Below are positions 17,615 through 25,404 of a stretch of DNA of 64,000 nt, one piece after another (the stretch's first letter is position 1; the number at the start of each line of letters is the position of its first letter). Source of the stretch: Deltaproteobacteria bacterium (lineage in GTDB: Bacteria > Acidobacteriota > Thermoanaerobaculia > Multivoradales > JAHZIX01); NCBI GenBank assembly GCA_022601195.1, contig JAHZIX010000017.1, positions 372,001 to 436,000 on the forward strand. Direction: 5' to 3'. Under the pieces are notes generated by a model, which was not told where the DNA came from, ran no database searches, and worked only from the letters and a program-made list of their open reading frames with translations. The position numbers were made by a program, and so were the translations under genes.

Positions 17615-18451
17615 CTAGTTTTCTGGAGCAGGCCTCCGGTGCCCGGCCGTGGCCACCAACAGAGGAAGGGAGCGACAGTGAAGGCAATCCAGGCCCGCCT
17701 CGGCCAGCTCCTCCCGCAGCTCCTGTTCCGAGAAAAAGTGATCGAAGGTGCCTTGTAGCCGATCCCCTAGTTGAACCTCATCTTTGGCCCCCCTCACCTT
17801 GCGCAAGAACTTCGCGATTCGGTGGGTCCAAACCATCGACCTAACCTCTCCGGTGCGTTGGAAACAAGACAGAGCAAGAACTCCCGAGGTGCTCAAGATA
17901 GATCGCAATCGGCCGAGAAACCGGACTCGATTGGCTCGCCCAGGAATGTGGGTGTACCCTCCCCAGCCGATCAGGATAGTGTCGTAGTGTTTCGGTACCC
18001 CCTCGCCCCACCCTGCCGGGACATCCCCCGGGGGGGCATCGAAAACACCCAAAACACCGTTTCGTTCCGCGTTGAGATCCCGACAGACCCGAACCAGGTC
18101 GGGATTGCAGTCGAAGACATCTACACTTAGGCCTCGATCCACCAATGCCCAGGCCTCCCTGCCCCCTCCGGAGGAAGCGACGAGGACGGAGGTCCCATCT
18201 TTCAGGTATTGTCCAAAGAAAGCCTCTTCCCAAGGGAAGAGCCCCACCTCGTTGTGCGCCCGAGAGCGATATCGAGGCCACCGTCGATACCTTTCCAAAG
18301 TCAGTGAGTCGAGATTGTAGGAACTCAGGAGCCCCAACCAGACCCCTTGATAAACGCTATCGAGCCCTGTCTTGATGACTCCAACCAGAGAGTCTATGGC
18401 GAGAAAGAGGCTCACCAGGACAGGTGGGGAGCGGAGGGGGGGAGTAGACAC
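17615..18451 (-). CDS. Class I SAM-dependent methyltransferase (lasso-type cluster)
   Basis: 278 residues. The SAM-binding motif I is VLVASSGGGREAWALVDRG (about residues 88-106), followed by the acidic strand end VDVFDCNPDLV and motif IV-like HYDTILIGWGGYTHIPG. This is a Rossmann-fold methyltransferase. A hydrophobic stretch at the N-terminus (VLVSLFLAIDSLVGVI) may be a membrane-associated helix. The start is GTG at 18451, 16 nt after the stop of the lasso-type precursor, with AGAGG upstream. Its place after precursor, cyclase and kinase suggests a tailoring methyltransferase, but the acceptor is unknown. Confidence 0.78.
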   Translation of the reverse strand: MSTPPLRSPPVLVSLFLAIDSLVGVIKTGLDSVYQGVWLGLLSSYNLDSLTLERYRRWPRYRSRAHNEVGLFPWEEAFFGQYLKDGTSVLVASSGGGREAWALVDRGLSVDVFDCNPDLVRVCRDLNAERNGVLGVFDAPPGDVPAGWGEGVPKHYDTILIGWGGYTHIPGRANRVRFLGRLRSILSTSGVLALSCFQRTGEVRSMVWTHRIAKFLRKVRGAKDEVQLGDRLQGTFDHFFSEQELREELAEAGLDCLHCRSLPLLVATAGHRRPAPEN

Positions 18452-18467
18452 GCCGGCTAGCTAACCT

Positions 18468-18644
18468 CTAGCCACCACCCATACCGGGTTTGGTGAGCTG
18501 ATTGACATCGATATTCTGCCCCGACTTGAGGGTAACGTCGACGATACGGCCCAAGTCCTCGAGTTCTGGCGGCTGGTAGGGTTTTCTCCGCAGTCTTCCA
18601 CAACCCTTTCCGCTCCTCGCTTCGACTATTTTCCAGTCTTCCAA
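18468..18644 (-). CDS. Lasso-type RiPP precursor peptide (58 aa, TTG start)
   Basis: A short frame in the gap between cyclase and methyltransferase. TTG at 18644 follows GGAG with 5-6 nt spacing. The leader carries the lasso signature YxxPxLxxLGxxxxxT (Tyr23, Pro26, Leu28, Gly32, Thr38: KPYQPPELEDLGRIVDVT). If Thr38 is the penultimate leader residue, the core is residues 40-58, KSGQNIDVNQLTKPGMGGG, with Asp46 as seventh residue, so a 7-residue ring is conceivable. L39 as first residue would give eight. Known lasso cores usually begin with Gly, so the cleavage site is uncertain. The leader type also occurs in RiPPs not proven to be lassos. Neighbours: cyclase 48 bp upstream, methyltransferase downstream. 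Confidence 0.72.
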   Translation of the reverse strand: MEDWKIVEARSGKGCGRLRRKPYQPPELEDLGRIVDVTLKSGQNIDVNQLTKPGMGGG

Positions 18645-18692
18645 GACCTCTCCTTCGCCTTCGAAATTGCTTGGGTGAAACTCTCTTACCGC

Positions 18693-20600
18693 CTAGCCGG
18701 TGGTATCTCTCCCCAAAAGGGCCGCTCGGGCAACCTGTCCGGACAGCCCTCTCAACCATAGCTCTAAACACGCAATGCGCCAACACCGGTCCCCCTGGGG
18801 CAAAGTCGGATTCCTACGAAAGGAAGCCCACTGGGCTCGAGCGCTGCGCTGGGAGACGAATTCTTTGGATTTCCAAGAGCTGGCCGAGAGCAGCTCATCC
18901 CCAAGCTTCGGCAGGGTCGCGGAAAACACCGCCGTGCTGAAGGAGCCAAAGGCCGTTTTCCTACGACGATTGAGAACCTCCGCAGGAAGATCACTGGCCA
19001 GAGACCGTTGCAGCAGCCACTTCCACCGCCCTCGGGGAATTCTCTCTTCAAAGGAGAGGGCAAGCACTTGCTCGGCCACGGACCGGTCTAGGAACGGATG
19101 ACTGACGGTCAAGTTTCGATGGGCCCCTCGACCCTCGAGAGACTCGAGAGCCCAGGACATCTGCGGATATTGCAGGAACTCATAAGTCGCTTGATGAGTT
19201 TGAGAAGAAAAGCCCAAATCCGGCGGCCGGTCCACTTCGGGGCTTTCATAGAATAGCTCCAATAAAGCTGGAGAAGCCCAGGAGTTGCCGGCCCTCTGCC
19301 GCAACCGGCGCCGATTCCAGAGAGATTTCTTCCACTTTTCAGGGACTCCGACCTTGAGAGAGTCGAAGGCCAGGGTGGGCCAGGAATTATGTGAATACCG
19401 GCTGAGCCGTAGACTCTCCAGAAGCATCCGTGGCAACCTGCCCCGGCGCACCAGATCTCGCAGGAAAAACTCTTCATGGAAGAGTTCATCTCCTCCGAGA
19501 CCAGTCAGCAGAACAGAGCCCCCTGGGCTACCCAGACGAGCTGCGCAGCCCTCGAAGATGCCTCTGTGCGGGTCAAGGAAGGGGTTGCCAATGATCTCCG
19601 CATCCCTAGCCAGATCTTCGGCATCCAGGGTGAATCCGGGATGAAAACTCTCTGCGGAGATCTCCTGAGATCTGACGACAGCTTCGATGTAGGGAGACTC
19701 GTCGCAGTCCATCTTCCCGAAGATGGCTGATAGAGCCTTGAGGGGAGGCCTGCCAGGGCTCCCCTGACCGTGCCAGATATTGCCCGCTAGAGCTACGATA
19801 GAAGATGAGTCCATACCGCCACTCAGCTGTATACCGACCTCCGGAGCCATGGAAAGGCGCCGACGAACCGATTCGAGCAGACTCTCCCGAAGAGCTTCGA
19901 AGGCTTCCTGTCCCGACTGGTGAGACGGGAGATCTTCAGGAGACGGCAACCAATAGCGCTGCTGCCTTACGGAGTCAGCGGTCGCCACCAGGAAGTGGCC
20001 CGGGCGAAGGCGATGAACCCCCTCCAAGAAGGTCCGCTCCACGGCCTCGAAACGGCCAAAGAGGTATTCACCCACGATCAGAGGATCCGCACGAGGGCGA
20101 AGTCCCAACTCGATCAACTGCCTTGTATCCGAGGAAAAGAGTAGAACTTCCCGGCTCCACGTGTAGAAAAAGGGCCTAACTCCGAAGGGATCACGGGCCG
20201 CTAACAGCCTTTGTCGACGGCCATCCCAAAGAGAGAACGAAAAATCTCCTTCGAGGCGGTCGACCAGCCGCATCCCCCATCGTTCATAAGCGGCCAGAAT
20301 GACTTCTGCATCCGTTTTCTCGGCGCAATCGAGGTGCAGCTCCTGACTCAAGCCCGTGTTGTTGAAGAGATGACTATCGGCAACCACCAGGCAGTCTCCC
20401 CTCTCTTGGCGAGAAATTGCTAAGCCGCCGCACCGTGGATTCCCTACCGGCGCCTTGGCTGCCGCCATCGCTGACGCCGGTCGGGACTGACAGATCGGTG
20501 TATCCCGGCTCCGGTGCCTCAAACTGGCTATTAAGGTGGAGGGCTCCGGACTGCCTCCCCCATCCTGCCGCCAAGATACCCAGCCCACCAAGCCCCCCAC
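18693..20600 (-). CDS. Asparagine-synthetase-like lasso peptide cyclase
   Basis: 635 residues with asparagine synthetase B architecture. The N-terminal glutaminase-like domain starts MGGLVGWVSW; true AsnB reads MCGIVG, so the catalytic Cys2 is Gly here and the amidotransferase half should be inactive. Then GDFSFSLWDG and AARDPFGVRPFFY. The C-terminal ATP-pyrophosphatase domain has the PP-loop LSGGMDSSSIVALAG (about residues 258-272). Loss of Cys2 is typical of lasso cyclases (McjC type), which activate an Asp/Glu side chain with ATP to close a macrolactam. The start is GTG at 20600, with GGGAG 6 nt upstream. It is placed between a kinase and the precursor gene. A diverged Asn synthetase is the alternative. 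Confidence 0.83.
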   Translation of the reverse strand: MGGLVGWVSWRQDGGGSPEPSTLIASLRHRSRDTPICQSRPASAMAAAKAPVGNPRCGGLAISRQERGDCLVVADSHLFNNTGLSQELHLDCAEKTDAEVILAAYERWGMRLVDRLEGDFSFSLWDGRRQRLLAARDPFGVRPFFYTWSREVLLFSSDTRQLIELGLRPRADPLIVGEYLFGRFEAVERTFLEGVHRLRPGHFLVATADSVRQQRYWLPSPEDLPSHQSGQEAFEALRESLLESVRRRLSMAPEVGIQLSGGMDSSSIVALAGNIWHGQGSPGRPPLKALSAIFGKMDCDESPYIEAVVRSQEISAESFHPGFTLDAEDLARDAEIIGNPFLDPHRGIFEGCAARLGSPGGSVLLTGLGGDELFHEEFFLRDLVRRGRLPRMLLESLRLSRYSHNSWPTLAFDSLKVGVPEKWKKSLWNRRRLRQRAGNSWASPALLELFYESPEVDRPPDLGFSSQTHQATYEFLQYPQMSWALESLEGRGAHRNLTVSHPFLDRSVAEQVLALSFEERIPRGRWKWLLQRSLASDLPAEVLNRRRKTAFGSFSTAVFSATLPKLGDELLSASSWKSKEFVSQRSARAQWASFRRNPTLPQGDRCWRIACLELWLRGLSGQVARAALLGRDTTG

Positions 20601-20685
20601 AGATCACTCCCTTCCATCCCACTCCGTGAGATCCGTCAATGCTGCCCGAGAAGCACACCGCTGGGAGTGAACTCCCAACAGAAGC

Positions 20686-21684
20686 TCAACCGAGGAGAAT
20701 CTCTTCCAGGCGTCCTAGGCTGTCCGCAAGTCGGGTCAACCCCTCCGGTAAGTCCAGGGCTAGCCCCTCACTGCGCTCTGTCATCCAGGCATATTGCTCG
20801 AATTGTCGTTTCCAAACCGTCTCCGATTGCAAGTCTCCGAAACCGTGCCTCCGAAGACACACAAAGAACTCCTTCTTGGTCAGAGGTCTGCAGGTAGGCT
20901 CCAGCACTATGGAGCTGCGCTCGAGGAAGAATACTCTTCGTGGGAAGGGACGGCAGGTACCACTGCAATGGACAGTAGAGCCCTGAGAAGATGGCCGCCT
21001 AACGGGAAGTAGATCGTCTGCAACGATCGAATGTCGACGTTTTCCCAACATCCGCGCCAAGGTCGACTTTCCGGCCCCGCTAGCACCGACGAAGGCCGAG
21101 CAACCTTCATGGGAAGCCACAGCCGAAGCGTGGAGAATCAATCGACTCTGCAGGACAGCAGCGTAGGGGATCACAGCCCGAGCCAAATGGGTACGCTCCT
21201 CTAACGTTAAATCCCAATTGGGGAAATAGGCGCGAGAGCCATCGCGAGAAATTGAGGAAACCCTCTCTTTGGAATCGCCTCCACGAAAAGCTCTAGGAAG
21301 GTCTATCACCTGAGAAGGATCCTCTTCGAGGCCAGATTCCAACGAGAATTCGGAGCCAAATCCAACGGAAATCTCACCTTCCCCCCGGCAACAACCGGGA
21401 GAGAGGGCCAACGGCGAATTCGAAGTCAGCTTCCAGCAAGAAGAGTAGTAGTCATGAACGACGGCCCTTGGTGCCCCCAGGTAAGAGTCACCTGAGCGAC
21501 CTACCACCTTCCAAGAGGATCCACTAAAGCCATCCTTTTTTCCGGCAGCCACACCCCACCCAGAATATTTCATCAAGAAAGAGTATAACCTGACAATGAC
21601 TACCTTAGGCGGCGTCTCCCCCTTCCCCTCTGCCTTCTCGCACAGGAGGTAAATCCCCTTCAACAAGACCTCAAAACCAATCAA
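20686..21684 (-). CDS. HPr-kinase-like serine kinase of lasso-type cluster
   Basis: 332 residues. The C-terminal part has the HprK-like core: HASAVASHEGCSAFVGASGAGKSTLARML (P-loop GASGAGKS, about residue 205) and IVADDLLPV (Walker B-like), then a Phe/Arg-rich end. Related kinases occur in RiPP clusters and phosphorylate precursor peptides, for example at a C-terminal Ser in paeninodin-type lassos. The N-terminal ~165 residues are poorly defined. The TTG at 21684 and the ATG at 21573 are both possible starts. The precursor here ends in Gly and has Ser41 and Thr51 in the core region, so the target residue is unclear. It is the first gene of the minus-strand cluster. Confidence 0.77.
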   Translation of the reverse strand: MIGFEVLLKGIYLLCEKAEGKGETPPKVVIVRLYSFLMKYSGWGVAAGKKDGFSGSSWKVVGRSGDSYLGAPRAVVHDYYSSCWKLTSNSPLALSPGCCRGEGEISVGFGSEFSLESGLEEDPSQVIDLPRAFRGGDSKERVSSISRDGSRAYFPNWDLTLEERTHLARAVIPYAAVLQSRLILHASAVASHEGCSAFVGASGAGKSTLARMLGKRRHSIVADDLLPVRRPSSQGSTVHCSGTCRPFPRRVFFLERSSIVLEPTCRPLTKKEFFVCLRRHGFGDLQSETVWKRQFEQYAWMTERSEGLALDLPEGLTRLADSLGRLEEILLG

Positions 21685-21764
21685 GACCCGACAACACGCC
21701 GGGCCTTGATTTTCACCGTAATAGAGTCAACGAGGAGAGGCCTTCATGGTCCCCAATAAGTCCT

Positions 21765-23615
21765 CTACGGGAAAGTCAGCGTCCAAGCGGTGGTATTTCC
21801 GGTCTCGAAACCATCTGCGAAGATGTCCGTGTCGACGATGACCTCGGAGGATCCCAAGACCATTTCTGTGGGCGGTGAGCGGTCATAGCGACTCCAGAGG
21901 TCGAAGAGAATCTCTCCTCGACTCATCATGGGAGAGGCCCCGGTGCGACTGATGCAGTCGTCCGGAAAGCCATTGACGATGGCTTCGTTGAGCAAGAATT
22001 CGACGTACTCCTTGCTTGCCGTTTGGTAGAAGAGGCGGGCCTCCACGGTTACCGGCGAAGGGGTGCCCGACGGAACGGGGATGGAATAGTTGGTGTCATC
22101 GAAATTCACCAAGATTCCGGATCCAACGGAGGTTTCCGGGTAGGTATACCCAACCGGCTGAGTCTCCATGTCCGAGCCCCCGGTGAAGCCCTTCGGAGGA
22201 ATTCGATTGTCTTCCAGAATGCAATTATTGAGGACGAAATGGAAGACATGATCTCCCTGCGCGTCGGTGATCTCGCATTCGTTGGTGGTCCCGTTCCAAG
22301 TTCCGCTCTCCCGAGCATAGATCTTGATTTGAGCATCCTCGGTGAGCACGCCCGTTGCCGAGTCATAGGCACCGCTTTCCCAAATGAGATTGTCATCGGC
22401 ATCTCGTGCCTCGACATTGAGCCACATGCGTCGGCCTTCGGTATAACCCGTCGGTAACTTATGTCCGCTTAGATTGGTGATTCGTACCTGAGCATCCAAG
22501 ACTCCCCCAGCGGGGACCTTGGGCGGCGCCGTGACCGCAATGGTGGCGCTTTGATTCTGCAGCAGGTCTTCTGCCCAAGCGATGGTCGCATTGAAGCTAT
22601 CGGTGCGATTCAAGGCCGGATACTCATCCCGCAGCACCGCTGGTACCCAGGTATTGCCTCCAACGAATTGATGCACCGGTAGGTTGCCAGTACGGTTGGT
22701 CTGTTCGAAGAAACAGGCATACACGGGATCGTTGGTGGCGTCCGGCATGTGGCAGTTCTGGCAAGTGGCAAAGTCCTCACCGGCTTCAACCGCGAAATCC
22801 GATTGCGTCCATTCTGTATAGGTACGCTCGATGGGATAAGGAATGCCCGTGTCGGTGCCCGCTTCATCGATGAGAGTTTTGGCGGGGCTGGTGACGTTGT
22901 GGCAATTGCCGCACATGGCCGAATCTGCATGGTAAGGGGAAAAAGCCCATTCGTGAGGCGGAGGAGTGTCCCCGCCCATGGGGTAATCGTAAGGCCCCCG
23001 TCGGCAGGGTCCCGACCCCATGGTGGTGCAGTCGGCGTCGTCGATCCAGTACTCAGCGTTCTCCGTGTAGACGGGTTGCTCTCCCGTGGGAGGCGACGGA
23101 TTCTCCATCATGCGGTGGCAGTGGTGACAGCTAACACCGGAAAAATCGCTATCGGGAGCATCCAAATCCCCCAACATGCTACATCCGTCGGTCGTGCCTC
23201 CGGGGGGCTCAGAGCGTCCGGCCAGCCAGCCGGTGGGCATATGGCATCGCAGGCAGAAGTCTCCAACTCCGGGAATATCGTTGTTGGCGACGTCTAGCGC
23301 TGCCCAAAACAATGGATCCCGGGCTGAGTTAGCCATCATCGAGCCAGCCCAGGTAGGAAAGGGCTCGTGGTTGGTACCGGCGAAATCGCCGTGGCAGGAA
23401 CCACAGTTACTGGGCGGCAAATGAGGTGTCGTGAGAGGCGGTTGGGTGGCGTTGGGAGTTACCCCACCACCATAGACCGCGAGAGCCACGAGAACGGCCG
23501 TAGCGACTCCGAGGGCAGCTCCCCACCAAGGGGTCTGCTGAGGCTCGCGGGCCGTAGAAGACTCGGGTGAATCGGACGGAAGATTCGGTTTGGGCGACGA
23601 GTAAGTGGACTTCAT
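21765..23615 (-). CDS. Membrane-anchored pentaheme c-type cytochrome family protein
   Basis: 616 residues. One TM helix lies near residues 34-50 (GVATAVLVALAVYGGGV). Five CxxCH heme sites are at residues ~71, 121, 163, 235 and 285 (CGSCH, CLRCH, CHHCH, CGNCH, CQNCH), each with nearby His or Met for axial ligation. The second half has no heme site and looks like a beta-rich domain (GGVLDAQVRITNLSGHKLP...). It ends IFADGFETGNTTAWTLTFP, with a DGFExGxxxxW element resembling tails I have seen on other secreted proteins. It should face the periplasm or outside and carry electrons. Electron donor and acceptor are not visible. It is divergent from the 5'-nucleotidase gene. Confidence 0.85.
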   Translation of the reverse strand: MKSTYSSPKPNLPSDSPESSTAREPQQTPWWGAALGVATAVLVALAVYGGGVTPNATQPPLTTPHLPPSNCGSCHGDFAGTNHEPFPTWAGSMMANSARDPLFWAALDVANNDIPGVGDFCLRCHMPTGWLAGRSEPPGGTTDGCSMLGDLDAPDSDFSGVSCHHCHRMMENPSPPTGEQPVYTENAEYWIDDADCTTMGSGPCRRGPYDYPMGGDTPPPHEWAFSPYHADSAMCGNCHNVTSPAKTLIDEAGTDTGIPYPIERTYTEWTQSDFAVEAGEDFATCQNCHMPDATNDPVYACFFEQTNRTGNLPVHQFVGGNTWVPAVLRDEYPALNRTDSFNATIAWAEDLLQNQSATIAVTAPPKVPAGGVLDAQVRITNLSGHKLPTGYTEGRRMWLNVEARDADDNLIWESGAYDSATGVLTEDAQIKIYARESGTWNGTTNECEITDAQGDHVFHFVLNNCILEDNRIPPKGFTGGSDMETQPVGYTYPETSVGSGILVNFDDTNYSIPVPSGTPSPVTVEARLFYQTASKEYVEFLLNEAIVNGFPDDCISRTGASPMMSRGEILFDLWSRYDRSPPTEMVLGSSEVIVDTDIFADGFETGNTTAWTLTFP

Positions 23616-23693
23616 AGCTGTCTCGCTCCACGGGCATCAATAGAAAATAGGGGAATAGCTGAGAAATCTTACCAGGCCAGAGCCCGTTGCGGA

Positions 23694-25307
23694 ATGTTAG
23701 GATGGCGATCTTTTTGGCGAGCAGGAGTCCGTAGAAACTCACCGCCGGGCCCAGATTCCTCTATACCCGCTCAGGAGCAGAACCTTTTGAATGATCGCAA
23801 CTCCTTGATCGACCCTCTCAGTCTCGAGACTATTCCCCCCTCCGCTGCCCGCAGGCTCTTCGAGCTCACCTTGCAGGACCGCCCTCCCCAACACTCGCGC
23901 CAGGTGTTCGTAAATCGCACTCTGAGAATGGAGAAGATCACCACCATTGGCTTTGATCTGGACTGGACTCTGGCGGACTATCACCAGGATCACCTGTCGC
24001 AGCTGGCTTTTGAGATGACCCTGGACCGGCTGATTGCTGAGTTCGACTACCCCAGGGAGATTCTCGGCGCGGAGTATCGGCCCGACTTTGCCCGCCGCGG
24101 CCTGATGTTGGACACGGAGGCCGGTACGGTTCTCAAGATGAACCGCCACCGCTACGTCGGCAGGGCCTACCACGGTAGACGCTTCCTCGATCGCAAGGAG
24201 AGAGCTCACCTCTATCGTCGCGAACCCATCCAGCCGGGAAGCGATCGCTTCTATTTCGTCGATACTCTCTTCGAGCTCCCGGAAGTCAGTCTGTTCTCGG
24301 AGCTCATCGAGCTCAAGAGCGGCAAGGACAAGCCTGGCCTCCCCTCCTATGCAGAGATCTTTCGAGATACCCGTAAGGCGGTGGATTCCATTCATGCCGA
24401 CGGCAGCCTGAAGACACGAATTCTTTCGGACCTGCCCCGGTATCTGCCTCGGGACCCGGAGACCGTTCTCGCCCTGCGACGTCTCGCCCTCGGGGGACGG
24501 CGTTTGCTCTTGATCACCAACTCGGAGCAGTACTACACGGACGCTCTATGCTCCCATCTCTTCGATGGTGCTCTCCCCGGTCTCGACTCCTGGCGCGATC
24601 TCTTTGATGTCGTGATTGTCGAATCTCGTAAGCCCAAGTTCTTTCGCAAGAACGTTCCTTTCCTCGATCTCAGCAACGGCCAGGAGGTAGCTCTGCCCGA
24701 ATGGGGAGGCTATTACCAGGGGGGCTGTCGCACCGGCCTGATGAACCTCCTAGGAGGGGCCGGCGAGGAGGTGGTCTATGTGGGGGACCATATCTACGGC
24801 GACATCCTCTCCTCGAAACAAGTCTCCACTTGGCGAACTGCCTTGGTGGTTCGGGAATTAGAGGAGGAGCTCGAGGCTCAACAGGGGCTTCAGACCAAGT
24901 CCCGCCACGTGGATGTTCTCAGGTCGGAGCTCGCCGAGTCCGGCCGGCAGATGGATGATGTTGCTGACCTTCTCACTCTCTACCAGCAGATCGTCGTCAA
25001 TGGAGATGGAGATAAGGCACCGGAGGACCCCAATCTGGCTCGGGTGCGCGAGCACTTCGATCTCCTGAAGCAGGACCATCGAGTCATGCGGCACCACAAG
25101 AACCGGTTGCAAGAACGCATCTCCAGCACCCTAAACCCCTATTGGGGCTCGATCTTCCGCCAAGGGTCCAACAAGAGTCTCTTCGGTTCCCAGGTAGACG
25201 ACTTTGCCTGCGTCTACACATCCCGGGTCAGCAATTTGGCCTACTACGGTCGAAATCACTACTTCCGCGTACTGCGGGACCAGATGATGCACGATCCGCC
25301 GATCTAG
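23694..25307 (+). CDS. HAD-IG family 5'-nucleotidase
   Basis: 537 residues. The HAD motif I is GFDLDWTLADY (Asp88, Asp90 in this numbering), preceded by the family-typical VFVNRTLRMEKI. Motif II-like LLLITNSEQYYTDALC and motif IV-like VVYVGDHIYGDIL follow, with the substrate-loop region KPKFF in between. This matches the cytosolic purine 5'-nucleotidase (cN-II)-like HAD-IG family, which dephosphorylates IMP/GMP-type nucleotides. ATG at 23694 has no strong ribosome binding site; a TTG near 23788 behind AGGAG is an alternative that would remove a poorly conserved N-terminus. A terminator lies 33 bp after the stop. Confidence 0.87.
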   Translation: MLGWRSFWRAGVRRNSPPGPDSSIPAQEQNLLNDRNSLIDPLSLETIPPSAARRLFELTLQDRPPQHSRQVFVNRTLRMEKITTIGFDLDWTLADYHQDHLSQLAFEMTLDRLIAEFDYPREILGAEYRPDFARRGLMLDTEAGTVLKMNRHRYVGRAYHGRRFLDRKERAHLYRREPIQPGSDRFYFVDTLFELPEVSLFSELIELKSGKDKPGLPSYAEIFRDTRKAVDSIHADGSLKTRILSDLPRYLPRDPETVLALRRLALGGRRLLLITNSEQYYTDALCSHLFDGALPGLDSWRDLFDVVIVESRKPKFFRKNVPFLDLSNGQEVALPEWGGYYQGGCRTGLMNLLGGAGEEVVYVGDHIYGDILSSKQVSTWRTALVVRELEEELEAQQGLQTKSRHVDVLRSELAESGRQMDDVADLLTLYQQIVVNGDGDKAPEDPNLARVREHFDLLKQDHRVMRHHKNRLQERISSTLNPYWGSIFRQGSNKSLFGSQVDDFACVYTSRVSNLAYYGRNHYFRVLRDQMMHDPPI

Positions 25308-25339
25308 CCCCCCACCCACAGCTCGCAGGCACAAATACA

Positions 25340-25366
25340 AAAGCGAGGGATTCCCTCCCTCGCTTT
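25340..25366. terminator. Bidirectional intrinsic terminator
   Basis: A perfect 10-bp stem AAAGCGAGGG / CCCTCGCTTT with a 7-nt loop. The A/T ends give a short U-tract in both directions. It lies between convergent stops at 25307 and 25405. Confidence 0.85.
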
Positions 25367-25404
25367 CATCAGGCCCACATCCGTCCTAACGGACGAAGCG
25401 TCTC

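Noticed and set aside
23739..24395. 218-codon minus-strand open frame
   Set aside because: It is antisense to the HAD 5'-nucleotidase, whose motifs are unambiguous.
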